DNA of 16,355 bases from positions 1 to 16,355 of the forward strand of contig DFKT01000042.1 of assembly GCA_002373595.1 (NCBI GenBank), given 5' to 3'. Positions 7,682-15,516 of the stretch are shown here, piece by piece. Position numbers and translations under genes: made by a program. Each line of letters opens with the position of its first letter. Positions within the stretch are counted from its first letter, which is position 1. This DNA comes from Lachnospiraceae bacterium UBA3638 (GTDB lineage Bacteria > Bacillota > Clostridia > Lachnospirales > Lachnospiraceae). A model generated the notes under the pieces. That model worked only from the letters and a program-made list of their open reading frames with translations, searched no databases and was not told where the DNA came from.

Positions 7682-8719
7682 ATGGTCAGTATTAGCGTAT
7701 GCATGATAGTCAAAAACGAAGAAAGAGTACTCGCAAGGTGCCTTGACTCGCTTCAGGGTATCTATGATGAGCTTGTGATCGTTGATACCGGTTCTACCGA
7801 TTCTACGAAGGAGATCGCTGCGCGCTATACGGACAAGATATACGATTTCGAATGGGTCTTTGATTTCTCGGCTGCGAGGAATTTCGCTTTTTCCAAAGCT
7901 ACATGTGATTATATCTATTCTGCTGACGCTGATGAGGTGCTTGATGACCTCAACAGGGACAGATTCCTTGTACTTAAGGATAAGCTCCTCACCGAGATAG
8001 ATATCGTCCAGATGAAGTACGGCAATCAGCTTCATCACGGTACGGTCTACAATTTCAACGAAGAATTAAGGCCCAAACTCTTCAAGAGGCTCAGACCCTT
8101 CGTCTGGGAGGAGCCCGTGCATGAGCAGGTGAGACTGTCACCGGTTATCTTTGACAGTGATATCGTGATCACCCATATGCCTGAGAATAACCACAGCGGA
8201 AGGGATCTGGCTATATTCGGACGCCAGATAGAAGAGGGACATGTCCTTTCCAAGAGGCTCTTTGATATGTTTGCACGAGAGATGTACCTCTGCGGAGAGG
8301 GTGAAGAATTCCGCAGGTATACGGCATACTTTGAGGCGGCTGTTGCCGACACCTCGAGAAGTGCCGATGAAGTCAAGGAAGCGTGCGTCATATCGGCCAA
8401 GGCAGCCAGACTTGACGGTGATGTGGTCAGATTTTTCAAGTATGCAACCAAGCTTATGGTAGACGATCCCGGATCCGAGATATGCATCGAGATGGGCAGG
8501 ATATACGAGGATAAGGGAGATCTCGAGGAAGCTGCGATATGGTATTACAATGCAGGATTTGAGACTTTGCCGCTCATGTGCGTGAAGGCCGCAAACGAAG
8601 AGGCGGCAGCAGGTCTCGTGAGCGTATATAAAAAGATGGGAGTTCCGGAGGCTGCGGATTCGTTCGTCGCCGATATTGAGGCGAGGATACGCAGCATGAA
8701 CCCCGAAGGAGATTTGTGA
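7682..8719 (+). CDS. family 2 glycosyltransferase with C-terminal TPR-like helices
   Basis: A 345-residue protein of the 'TPR domain glycosyltransferase' kind common in Clostridia and Bacillus. Residues 1-100 carry the GT2 signatures: SVCMIVKNEERVLARCLDSL (4-23), VDTGSTDSTKEIA (34-46), an FSAARNFAF segment (62-70), and the DxD-like metal site ADADEVL (81-87). A middle region with the VWEEPVHEQV motif (141-150) also fits the family. Residues about 180-340 are helical with TPR-like pairs (for example PGSEICIEMGRIYEDKGDLE). Relatives transfer sugars to surface polymers or to peptides (SunS/ThuS-type S-glycosyltransferases), so the acceptor cannot be named. The ATG at 7682 has no Shine-Dalgarno. 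The stop overlaps the hisC start (TGATG), so these two are translationally coupled. Confidence 0.88.
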   Translation: MVSISVCMIVKNEERVLARCLDSLQGIYDELVIVDTGSTDSTKEIAARYTDKIYDFEWVFDFSAARNFAFSKATCDYIYSADADEVLDDLNRDRFLVLKDKLLTEIDIVQMKYGNQLHHGTVYNFNEELRPKLFKRLRPFVWEEPVHEQVRLSPVIFDSDIVITHMPENNHSGRDLAIFGRQIEEGHVLSKRLFDMFAREMYLCGEGEEFRRYTAYFEAAVADTSRSADEVKEACVISAKAARLDGDVVRFFKYATKLMVDDPGSEICIEMGRIYEDKGDLEEAAIWYYNAGFETLPLMCVKAANEEAAAGLVSVYKKMGVPEAADSFVADIEARIRSMNPEGDL

Positions 8720-9783
8720 TGAAACTGGAGGACAATATTCGTAAGGTTATCCCGTATGTAGCAGGGGAGCAGCCTAAGGATAAGAATATCATCAAGATCA
8801 ATACAAACGAATGTCCCTATCCGCCCGCACCCGGCGTGCAGAGGCTGATCGAGGGACTTTCTTATGCTGACTTAAGGCTTTACCCCGATCCCAACGTGAG
8901 CGCGCTGACCGAAGCGTTGGCTAAAAGATACGGAGTGGACAGCGACAGAGTCTTTGTCGGAGTTGGTTCCGATGATGTTTTGAATGTGGCTTTTGTGACA
9001 TATTTCAACTCGGGTAAGCCGATCCTTTTCCCGGATGTTACATATTCATTCTACGATGTATGGGCTGATCTGTACGGGATACCGTACAAGACCGTACCGC
9101 TTAAGGATGACTGGAGCCTTGATGTCGATGCTTTCTGCAATGCGGGAGAAGTCGGCGGTATCATATTCCCCAACCCTAACGCGCCTACAGGTCTGGCAGC
9201 GGGACTTTCGGATATTGAGAAGATAGTGAAAGCCCATCCCGAATGCGTAGTGATAGTCGATGAAGCATATGTTGATTTCGGTGCAGAGAGCGCGCTTTCA
9301 CTCATCGATAAATACGAGAATCTCGTCGTGGTACAGACCTTCTCCAAGTCGAGAGCGATGGCCGGACTCAGAGTCGGATATGCGATAAGCAATCGTAAGC
9401 TTATAAAGTATCTTGAGGATGTAAAATTCTCAATCAATTCATATACGATGAACAGACCTTCCATCGAGCTCGGAGTTGAAGCGGTACGCGATGAGGAGTA
9501 TTTCCGGAGCATACTTAAGAGGATCATCGCAACCAGAGAAAAGACGAAGAATGCTTTACGCGAACTCGGTTTTTCTTTCCCTGATTCGAGCGCAAACTTT
9601 ATCTTTGCATCGCATGACAGAATCCCCGCATCCGGGATTTTTGAGTATCTGAAGAGCAAGGGTATATATGTCAGATACTGGAATAAGCCGAGGATAAATA
9701 ACTGTCTGCGCATCACGATAGGCACCGATGAACAGATGGATAAATTCATAGAGACCCTCAAGGAGATGCCGGGGATGCAATGA
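8719..9783 (+). CDS. hisC: histidinol-phosphate aminotransferase (HisC-type fold I PLP enzyme)
   Basis: A 354-residue fold type I aminotransferase closely resembling HisC, which converts imidazole-acetol phosphate and glutamate to histidinol phosphate and 2-oxoglutarate. Seen: the N-terminal INTNECPYPPAP motif (28-39), the YPDPN segment, NPNAPTG (152-158), the cofactor aspartate in VDEAYVDF (D181), the PLP-binding lysine in TFSKSRAMAGLRVGYA (K210), and a C-terminal RITIGT with the substrate-carboxylate arginine. I chose ATG 8719 over GTG 8716 because AAGGAG at 8706-8711 is 7 bases upstream; the ATG overlaps the previous stop. No other his genes are near, so it could serve histidine synthesis from a dispersed set or act on a related phosphate substrate or aromatic amino acid. 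Confidence 0.88.
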   Translation: MKLEDNIRKVIPYVAGEQPKDKNIIKINTNECPYPPAPGVQRLIEGLSYADLRLYPDPNVSALTEALAKRYGVDSDRVFVGVGSDDVLNVAFVTYFNSGKPILFPDVTYSFYDVWADLYGIPYKTVPLKDDWSLDVDAFCNAGEVGGIIFPNPNAPTGLAAGLSDIEKIVKAHPECVVIVDEAYVDFGAESALSLIDKYENLVVVQTFSKSRAMAGLRVGYAISNRKLIKYLEDVKFSINSYTMNRPSIELGVEAVRDEEYFRSILKRIIATREKTKNALRELGFSFPDSSANFIFASHDRIPASGIFEYLKSKGIYVRYWNKPRINNCLRITIGTDEQMDKFIETLKEMPGMQ

Positions 9784-9822
9784 TATCCTGCATACAGACA
9801 GGAAGATTGAAAGGAAAAACAA

Positions 9823-10302
9823 ATGAGTAATTACATCGAATATATTATCTGCTTTTTTATCTCTATGGTCCCGCTCGTTGAGCTCAGAGTGGCAGTGCCC
9901 TTTGGTATAGCGAGAGGTCTTGATCCGAGGCTCCTCTACCCCATATGTATCATAGGAAACATGCTCCCCGTACCTGTTATCTTCTTCTTCGCCAGAAAGG
10001 TACTCGAGTGGGGAAAGGACAAGAAAGTGATCGGAAAATTCTTTACTTTCTGCCTCGAAAAGGGACATAAGGGAGGAGTTAAACTCCAGGAGAAAGCAGG
10101 ACGCGGACTCTATTTTGCACTTTTCCTTTTCGTAGGAATCCCCGTTCCCGGAACGGGTGCATGGACCGGAACGCTTGCAGCCAGCCTTCTTGATATGAAT
10201 TTCAAGAAAAGCGTTGTGGCCGTCATAGCGGGCGTGCTGCTGGCAGGCACGATAATGGGCCTTGCCACGTTCGGAGTGCTCGGTGCGGCAAGTTTTTTCT
10301 GA
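9823..10302 (+). CDS. small membrane protein of the COG2426 / 'small multidrug export' family
   Basis: A 159-residue integral membrane protein matching the Sm_multidrug_ex family (PF06695). It has an N-terminal helix with MVPLVELRVAVPFGIA (15-30), a second hydrophobic span IIGNMLPVPVIFFFA (43-57), a charged cytoplasmic stretch (61-94), then the re-entrant-like motif FVGIPVPGTGAWTGTLAA (103-120) and a last helix (130-157). The E20/R22 pair and the PxPGTGAWTG motif resemble those of DedA-like folds. The family name is historical and transport has not been clearly shown, so the function is open. AAGGA at 9811-9815 supports the ATG. It sits 39 bases after hisC and appears to be part of the same run. 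Confidence 0.88.
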   Translation: MSNYIEYIICFFISMVPLVELRVAVPFGIARGLDPRLLYPICIIGNMLPVPVIFFFARKVLEWGKDKKVIGKFFTFCLEKGHKGGVKLQEKAGRGLYFALFLFVGIPVPGTGAWTGTLAASLLDMNFKKSVVAVIAGVLLAGTIMGLATFGVLGAASFF

Positions 10303-10330
10303 TAGCGAAAGCATAGACTGTTTATTTGTG

Positions 10331-11185
10331 ATGGATGACAGAGAAGATCTGATAACGGAATATGAAGCGTTTGCCGACTGTTACGATGAACTGATGGGTG
10401 CACTTCCCTATGAGGCATGGGGAAAGCGCATTGTTGATACTATCGAAAAATACGGGATATCAAAGCCGGACAGAGATGAGAAGGATCCCGTGAAAGCGGA
10501 AGCCAATCTTGTGCTCGATCTGGCCTGCGGAACAGGTACGCTCAGCGAGTATATGTACGGGGCAGGATATGATGTGATAGGCATCGATGCTTCTCCTGAT
10601 ATGCTCGGTCAGGCGCTGATAAAGAGAGATGAATCGGGATCGGAGATCCTCTATCTGCAGCAGGACATGAGGGAACTCGATCTGTACTGCACGGTAGGTA
10701 CGGTTTTTTGCGTATGTGACAGTCTGAATTATATGCTCTCCGAAGATGAACTTAAGGATGTCTTTAAAGGAGTTCATCTTTTCCTGCAGAAGGACGGTCT
10801 GTTTATATTCGACATCAATACGGATCATAAGTATCGCGAAGCGCTCGGGGACAGAGTCTTTGCATCTGCGGGCGAGGAGACGTCATATATCTGGGAGAAT
10901 TCCTACAATACGGACGACTGTACAAATGAGTACAGACTCTCGATGTTCATCCTGAATGACGAGGGGACGTACGACAGGTATGACGAACTCCATATCCAGC
11001 GCGGATACAGCGATGAGCAGGTGAGGAAACTTCTGTCCGAGACGGGATTTGAGATAGTAAGTATTTCCGATTCGGACAAGGAATTGCTGGACAGATTTCC
11101 GGATGAGGATGCAAAAAAACTCGATCAGAGATATGGCGACAAGGATACCGAGAGATACTTCGTCGTCGCCAGATGTATAAAGTGA
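10331..11185 (+). CDS. class I SAM-dependent methyltransferase
   Basis: A 284-residue Rossmann-fold methyltransferase. Motif I is VLDLACGTGTLSEYMYGAGY (61-80), the acidic residue binding the SAM ribose is D87 in IGIDASPDML, and VCDSLNYML (128-136) and LFIFDINT (157-164) are later motifs. The N-terminal FADCYDELM (14-22) and a C-terminal half with an inserted beta-sheet place it with the 'YDELM' family of clostridial and bacillar methyltransferases of unknown substrate (B. subtilis YqeM-like). The start at 10331 is the first ATG after the previous stop that leaves a full N-terminus; no clear Shine-Dalgarno is visible (TTTATTTGTG precedes it), so initiation may be weak or depend on upstream translation. 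It is followed 5 bases later by hslO. Confidence 0.88.
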   Translation: MDDREDLITEYEAFADCYDELMGALPYEAWGKRIVDTIEKYGISKPDRDEKDPVKAEANLVLDLACGTGTLSEYMYGAGYDVIGIDASPDMLGQALIKRDESGSEILYLQQDMRELDLYCTVGTVFCVCDSLNYMLSEDELKDVFKGVHLFLQKDGLFIFDINTDHKYREALGDRVFASAGEETSYIWENSYNTDDCTNEYRLSMFILNDEGTYDRYDELHIQRGYSDEQVRKLLSETGFEIVSISDSDKELLDRFPDEDAKKLDQRYGDKDTERYFVVARCIK

Positions 11186-11190
11186 TAAAG

Positions 11191-12066
11191 ATGAATGATT
11201 ATATGATATCTGCCACTGCTGCGGGAGCACAGATAAGAGCTTTTGCCGCTGTGAGCACGGGAATGGTCGAAAAGGCCAGACAGACACATAATACGAGCCC
11301 GGTCATAACCGCTGCACTCGGAAGGCTCATCACCGCGGGTGCGATGATGGGACGAATGATGAAGGGCGAAAAAGATCTTCTCACTCTCAGGATATCCGGA
11401 GATGGACCGGTAAAGGGGATCATAGTCACCGCGGATTCACAGGGACATGTAAAGGGATATGCAAACGTGCCCGATGTCATCATCTCTGCCAAACCGAACG
11501 GCAAGCTGGATGTGTCGGGAGCGATCGGAGACGGATTTCTGGATGTCATCAAGGATCTTGGATTAAAGGAACCCTACTCCGGAACAGTACCTCTTCAGAG
11601 CGGAGAGATCGCTGAGGATCTGACTTACTATTTTGCGGTATCTGAGCAGGTTCCCTCCTCGGTGGGACTTGGAGTCCTGATGAATCATGACAATACTGTC
11701 AGGTGCGCGGGCGGATTCATCATACAGCTCATGCCGTTCGCCACGGATGAATGTATAGACAAGCTCGAGGAGAATCTCAAAGCGCTTAAGCCCGTTACCG
11801 AGATGATGGATGAAGGACTTGATGCGGAAGGAATACTCGGCGAGGTTCTTAAGGGTTTCGATATAGAGATAAATGAGAAGAATGATATAGAGTACAGATG
11901 TGACTGCAGCAGGGACAGGATAGTGCGTGCTCTCATCAGTCTCGGTAGGACAGAACTGCAGAGCCTTGCGGATGAGGGAGAGGATATCAGGATCAACTGT
12001 GCATTCTGCAATACAAACTATGTGTTTAAAACAGACGAGATAAAGGAGATACTTAAAAATGGCTAA
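11191..12066 (+). CDS. hslO: redox-regulated holdase chaperone Hsp33
   Basis: Hsp33 (291 residues) is a cytosolic chaperone switched on when oxidants and unfolding release its zinc. The zinc centre is intact: C237 and C239 (CDC) and C270 and C273 (CAFC), giving CxC-x30-CxxC. Family marks include the start [19 protein letters not shown], an [13 protein letters not shown] helix (42-54), [13 protein letters not shown] (70-82) and [10 protein letters not shown] (154-163). I chose ATG 11191 because family members begin at MNDY and it clears the methyltransferase stop by 5 bases; ATG 11173 would add six residues overlapping that gene. The 3' end overlaps dapL by 8 bases, so the two are tightly coupled. 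Confidence 0.97.
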   Translation: MNDYMISATAAGAQIRAFAAVSTGMVEKARQTHNTSPVITAALGRLITAGAMMGRMMKGEKDLLTLRISGDGPVKGIIVTADSQGHVKGYANVPDVIISAKPNGKLDVSGAIGDGFLDVIKDLGLKEPYSGTVPLQSGEIAEDLTYYFAVSEQVPSSVGLGVLMNHDNTVRCAGGFIIQLMPFATDECIDKLEENLKALKPVTEMMDEGLDAEGILGEVLKGFDIEINEKNDIEYRCDCSRDRIVRALISLGRTELQSLADEGEDIRINCAFCNTNYVFKTDEIKEILKNG

Positions 12067-13273
12067 AGCAAATGACAATTATCTGAAGCTTCCCGGAAGT
12101 TATCTTTTTTCGATGATCGGAAAGAAAGTGAGAGAATACGGAGAGGCTCACCCCGATGCGGACATCATCAGACTCGGAATAGGAGACGTGACCCAGCCTC
12201 TTGCACCTGCTATTATCGATGCTCTTCACAAAGCGGTGGATGAGATGGGAAATGCAGCTACATTCAAAGGATATGCGCCCGATCTCGGATACGATTTCCT
12301 TCGCAATGTGATCGCAGAGCAGGATTACAAGGCACGCGGATGTGACATATCAGCAGATGAGATATTCGTAGCAGACGGCGCTAAGAGTGACTGTGCCAAT
12401 ATCCAGGAGATATTCAGCGTAGACAATAAGATCGCTGTATGCGATCCCGTATATCCGGTATATGTAGACTCCAATGTAATGGCCGGAAGAGCGGGCGACT
12501 ATGACGCCGCTACCGAGAGATTTACGAAGGTGATCTACATGCCCTGCACGGAAGCAAACGGATTCATGCCCGAGTTTCCAAAGGAGGATCCCGATCTGAT
12601 CTATCTCTGCTTCCCCAACAATCCCACCGGATCTGCCATCACGAAGTCGAAACTCCAGGAGTGGGTTGACTATGCGAACAGGATCGGTGCCATCATCCTT
12701 TACGATGCTGCATACGAAGCATATATCTCCGAGGATGATATCCCCCACAGCATCTTTGAGTGCGAAGGGGCAAGAACCTGCGCTATAGAGTTCAGATCAT
12801 TCTCCAAGAATGCAGGATTTACGGGTGTAAGACTTGGATTCACCGTTATTCCCAAGGACCTTAAAGCGGGAGATACCGCACTTCATCCGCTCTGGGCGAG
12901 ACGCCACGGAACGAAGTACAACGGAGCTCCCTATATCATACAGAGAGCCGGAGAGGCAGTATATTCGCCGGAAGGAAAGGCTCAGCTCAAAGAGCAGGTG
13001 GCTTACTACATGAAGAACGCCCGTGTTATCTATGACGGACTTAAAGGCGCGGGCTATGATGTTTCAGGTGGTGTGAACGCACCTTACATCTGGCTCAAGG
13101 CTCCGAACAACATGACCAGCTGGGAGTTCTTTGATCTGCTTCTGGACAAGGCGAATGTCGTAGGTACACCCGGCTCGGGATTCGGTCCTTCAGGAGAGCA
13201 TTTCTTCAGATTGACCGCTTTCGGAACATATGAGAATACGGTTAGAGCGGTCGACAGGATCAAGAAGCTTTAA
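12059..13273 (+). CDS. dapL: LL-diaminopimelate aminotransferase
   Basis: DapL (404 residues) makes LL-2,6-diaminopimelate directly from tetrahydrodipicolinate and glutamate, bypassing the acylated DapD/DapC/DapE intermediates, and so feeds lysine and peptidoglycan synthesis. Diagnostic features: the N-terminal [20 protein letters not shown] (5-24), [10 protein letters not shown] (39-48), [14 protein letters not shown] (69-82), PNNPTG (186-191), cofactor residues D216 and Y219, the PLP lysine K250 in [16 protein letters not shown], and [16 protein letters not shown] (C-terminal part). Length fits the family (about 400-410). The ribosome binding site AGGAG (12044-12048) lies inside hslO and the start overlaps the hslO end. 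The aquaporin gene follows after 13 bases. Confidence 0.98.
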   Translation: MAKANDNYLKLPGSYLFSMIGKKVREYGEAHPDADIIRLGIGDVTQPLAPAIIDALHKAVDEMGNAATFKGYAPDLGYDFLRNVIAEQDYKARGCDISADEIFVADGAKSDCANIQEIFSVDNKIAVCDPVYPVYVDSNVMAGRAGDYDAATERFTKVIYMPCTEANGFMPEFPKEDPDLIYLCFPNNPTGSAITKSKLQEWVDYANRIGAIILYDAAYEAYISEDDIPHSIFECEGARTCAIEFRSFSKNAGFTGVRLGFTVIPKDLKAGDTALHPLWARRHGTKYNGAPYIIQRAGEAVYSPEGKAQLKEQVAYYMKNARVIYDGLKGAGYDVSGGVNAPYIWLKAPNNMTSWEFFDLLLDKANVVGTPGSGFGPSGEHFFRLTAFGTYENTVRAVDRIKKL

Positions 13274-13286
13274 TAGGAGGTATGGG

Positions 13287-13988
13287 ATGAAGAAATACAT
13301 AGCTGAGTTTATCGGAACAATGACACTGGTACTTATAGGATGCGGAACTGCGATGCTCGTGGGATGTGATTCTGCGAACGGATGCGGATATCTGCTCACC
13401 GCTCTTGCATTCGGACTTACGATAGTCGGTATGGCATACTGTGTGGGAAATATCTCGGGATGTCATATTAATCCGGCTGTCAGCCTCGCGGTACTTATGA
13501 GCAAGGGCATGAGCGGCAAGGATTTTGTCGGATATGTCATCTCTCAGTGCCTGGGTGCTCTCGCGGGAAGCGGTATACTCGCACTCGTTTTCGGACTCGG
13601 AAAAGTGACCGACAAGACGGGAATTAACGGATTCGGAACAAACGGGCTTGCCGGAGTCAGCGACAGTGCGGCAGCCGGTCTCATAGTTGAGATCATACTT
13701 ACATTTATCTTTGTACTCACGATACTTGGGGTCACCTCCAAGAAGGCCGGACACGGTTCCTTCGCCGGTGTGGTCATAGGATTTACCCTTGTGCTGGTTC
13801 ACATCCTCGGCATCGGACTTACAGGAACAAGCGTCAATCCGGCAAGGAGTTTCGGACCTGCTGTAGTTGCGGCTATTGCGGGCAATACGGCACCTCTCGG
13901 ATGTCTCTGGGTATTTATCGCAGGACCTTTGGCAGGAGCGGCTCTGGCGGCACTCTGCTATGGATTCCTTGAGGAAAAAATGGTATAA
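13287..13988 (+). CDS. aqpZ: aquaporin (MIP family, water-type filter)
   Basis: A 233-residue MIP channel with six membrane helices and the two half-helix motifs NPA (62-64, CHINPAVSL) and NPA (184-186, SVNPARSF). Aligning by eye with AqpZ, the aromatic/arginine filter is F42, H172, T181 and R187, the classic narrow water-selective set rather than the wider glycerol (GlpF) set, and the length is near AqpZ (231). The ATG at 13287 has an ideal AGGAGG (13275-13280) 6 bases upstream; in-frame codons before it belong to the end of dapL. No terminator follows; the stop codon is overlapped by the -10 box of the next transcription unit. The gene name rests on filter residues; a clostridial AqpZ-like paralogue is also possible. 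Confidence 0.92.
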   Translation: MKKYIAEFIGTMTLVLIGCGTAMLVGCDSANGCGYLLTALAFGLTIVGMAYCVGNISGCHINPAVSLAVLMSKGMSGKDFVGYVISQCLGALAGSGILALVFGLGKVTDKTGINGFGTNGLAGVSDSAAAGLIVEIILTFIFVLTILGVTSKKAGHGSFAGVVIGFTLVLVHILGIGLTGTSVNPARSFGPAVVAAIAGNTAPLGCLWVFIAGPLAGAALAALCYGFLEEKMV

Positions 13989-13989
13989 T
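13961..13989 (+). promoter_or_regulatory. promoter with perfect extended -10 over the aquaporin stop codon
   Basis: TGG-TATAAT at 13981-13989 is a perfect extended -10 whose TATAAT includes the TAA stop of the aquaporin gene. The -35 position (TGGATT, 13961-13966, 17-base spacing) matches only 3 of 6, which an extended -10 can tolerate. The start point should be near 13996, giving a leader of about 53 bases before the ATG at 14049. Confidence 0.7.
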
Positions 13990-14016
13990 TTTCTGTGTGT
14001 TGTTTCTGACAGCAAA

Positions 14017-14035
14017 GGAGCTCCGGAGCTCCGGA
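14017..14035 (+). repeat. tandem GGAGCTCC repeat forming a leader hairpin
   Basis: The 8-base self-complementary unit GGAGCTCC occurs twice in tandem plus GGA (14017-14024, 14025-14032, 14033-14035). The 16-base double unit is itself a palindrome and in RNA can fold as GGAGCU-CCGG-AGCUCC, ending just before the GGGG ribosome binding site (14038-14041) of the next gene. The first unit also contains a Shine-Dalgarno-like AAAGGAG. It could be a protein-binding site or modulate translation; there is no direct evidence for either. Confidence 0.5.
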
Positions 14036-14048
14036 ATGGGGATAAAAA

Positions 14049-14456
14049 ATGAGGATTACATTTTCACCGAGACTTATGGAAATAGCAACTCAGATGATGG
14101 AGGAAGGCAGAACTCCCGACGATGTAAAGGCTGCAAATAATGTCGTCGAGATTAACGGCACTGTCGAGACTCTCCATGCGCTGTACAGACAGGGTGCTAT
14201 AACCAAAGATCAGACCGATGCAGCTGTTGCTCTCAATACCAGACTTGTAAGAGAGTATCAGGAGGTTGAGGACCTCTATCGCAGCGTGTTTGACGGATAC
14301 AAGCCCGAGGATGTTCCGATGATCGCGGGTAACAAGAATGATATCGATGTTATCCTCGACAGGCTTTGGATGGATTTCCAGGGCATTCACGCACACGTTC
14401 TCATACAGCACGGGTATATCAAGAGCGCCGGTGAGTATGTGGATGCTTTGGACTGA
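14049..14456 (+). CDS. uncharacterised helical protein, first gene of the MotA/FliG-like operon
   Basis: I do not recognise this 135-residue protein. It is acidic, apparently all-helical and soluble, with no signal peptide, membrane segment, cysteine or metal motif. Residues about 8-48 and 56-82 form amphipathic helices (for example VALNTRLVREYQEVEDLYRSV), and a conserved-looking aromatic/histidine-rich end follows (LDRLWMDFQGIHAHVLIQHGYIKSA, written here as LDRLWMDF, QGIHAHVL and IQHGYIKSA). The ATG is preceded by GGGG at 14038-14041 with 7 bases of spacing. It is the first gene after the extended -10 promoter and lies 24 bases before the MotA/FliG-like gene, so a shared function or complex with that protein is a reasonable inference. 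Confidence 0.8.
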   Translation: MRITFSPRLMEIATQMMEEGRTPDDVKAANNVVEINGTVETLHALYRQGAITKDQTDAAVALNTRLVREYQEVEDLYRSVFDGYKPEDVPMIAGNKNDIDVILDRLWMDFQGIHAHVLIQHGYIKSAGEYVDALD

Positions 14457-14480
14457 TGTCTGAAGCAGACCGGATGATCT

Positions 14481-15515
14481 ATGAGAGATTTCTTCTTTAC
14501 GGAATTAAAGACCAAGATAAAAGAGATCGCGGAGATCTCTGACGTAGAAGCACGCACCTCCGGCGAAAACGAACTCGCGGAGACTGCGGCATACATTATG
14601 AAAATAGCAAGGCTCGGAAGACGGGAGGGTATTATCGCTCTCGGCTCCGAGCCTGATCTTATCCGGGATTCCAAGCCTTTTATGACAAGGGTACTGGAAC
14701 TGGTCGTCAAGGGATACGAACCTGATGTGGTAGAGGATGCTGCGCTTTCCATGTATGTCATGGAGGGCGGAGATGCTTATGTGGGCCTTAAGAGACTGAT
14801 GGAGATACAGGGCTGCCTGGCCATAGAGGCAGGCGAGAATCCGGATGCACTTGAGATCAGATTAAGAGCGATGATGCCCGGCAGGACTTCCGAGAAGTAT
14901 GATGCCGAGATACTTGCATACGGAGAGTTCGATTCAAACAAGACGGACGAGACGATCATCCGTATAGAGTCTGCTGCGAGAAACCGCGAAGCGCTGAGAG
15001 CGATCATAAATCCTTCTTTCAGTAGGACGGACTTTGATGAGAGTCAGCCCGAGAGGAGAATGGCGGGAGGTCTCTGGGAGAACGAGGACGATGAGAGTTA
15101 TTTCGTTATGCGTCTTGCGGAATATGTCATAATGCAGACTGATGACAAGGGAATAAAGAGACTGCTTGATGATACAGATCAGCTCACACTTGCACTTGCT
15201 GTGAAAGGGCTCAGCGGAGTCAGTGCGAGGATACTGTGCGACAATCTGACTGATACCGAAGCAGCTCAGCTGGCTGCGGACATGGCAGCTACGGACAGAG
15301 TCCTCAAGTCGGAAGTTATAGATGCGACCAAGCAGCTGCTCACACATTATGCAGTGCTCGTTGAGGAAGATAAAATATCCTGTGCCGAGACGGGCAAACT
15401 CATGCAGCTTCTCGCCGCAGTGAGAAAAGATAAAACAGCCGATCCTAATGTGTCAAGAGGATTTGATCTACTGGTGATCTTGCAGGAACTGGAATCAGGC
15501 GGAGAGGAAAAGTGA
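14481..15515 (+). CDS. soluble MotA-cytoplasmic / FliG C-terminal domain chimera
   Basis: A 344-residue protein joining two flagellar-motor modules. Residues about 34-90 resemble the MotA cytoplasmic loop before helix 3: [13 protein letters not shown] (47-59) against the MotA pattern ARREGLLALE, then [20 protein letters not shown] (66-85). Residues about 104-140 resemble the part after MotA helix 4: [20 protein letters not shown] (111-130), then [10 protein letters not shown]. MotA helices 3-4 are missing, and no membrane span is seen. Residues about 205-298 resemble Fli[22 protein letters not shown] (221-240) then VKG, and a region ungapped with FliG through EEDKI. Matches are by eye. The start ATG lacks a strong Shine-Dalgarno, so coupling to the upstream gene is likely; a stop codon just upstream in frame excludes a longer N-terminus. 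Function unknown: a motor regulator, decoy or repurposed scaffold are all possible. Confidence 0.8.
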   Translation: MRDFFFTELKTKIKEIAEISDVEARTSGENELAETAAYIMKIARLGRREGIIALGSEPDLIRDSKPFMTRVLELVVKGYEPDVVEDAALSMYVMEGGDAYVGLKRLMEIQGCLAIEAGENPDALEIRLRAMMPGRTSEKYDAEILAYGEFDSNKTDETIIRIESAARNREALRAIINPSFSRTDFDESQPERRMAGGLWENEDDESYFVMRLAEYVIMQTDDKGIKRLLDDTDQLTLALAVKGLSGVSARILCDNLTDTEAAQLAADMAATDRVLKSEVIDATKQLLTHYAVLVEEDKISCAETGKLMQLLAAVRKDKTADPNVSRGFDLLVILQELESGGEEK

Positions 15516-15516
15516 T

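Noticed and set aside
7574..8038. 155-codon upstream extension of the minus-strand glycosyltransferase frame
   Set aside because: It is antisense to the N-terminal coding part of the other glycosyltransferase, shows no family similarity, and would erase the shared promoter region. The family-like protein begins at 7573.
9786..9803. Inverted repeat TCCTG...CAGGA between hisC and the small membrane protein gene
   Set aside because: Five base pairs with an 8-base loop and no T-tract; expected by chance.
11173..11190. ATG 11173 as the hslO start
   Set aside because: It overlaps the methyltransferase end, has no ribosome binding site, and adds residues before the conserved MNDY start.
14036..14140. 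34-codon frame opening at ATG 14036 ahead of the 135-residue gene
   Set aside because: It runs mostly inside the real gene in another frame, its possible Shine-Dalgarno (14014-14020) is too far away, and its composition is unlike a protein.
14458..14470. Small inverted repeat GTCTG-AAG-CAGAC before the MotA/FliG-like gene
   Set aside because: Only 5 base pairs with no T-tract; too short to call a terminator or operator.
14456..14542. 28-codon frame starting in a TGATG overlap at the end of the 135-residue gene
   Set aside because: It overlaps the start of the MotA/FliG-like gene out of frame and is too short to judge. The TGATG context is suggestive, and it might aid reinitiation, but there is no protein evidence.
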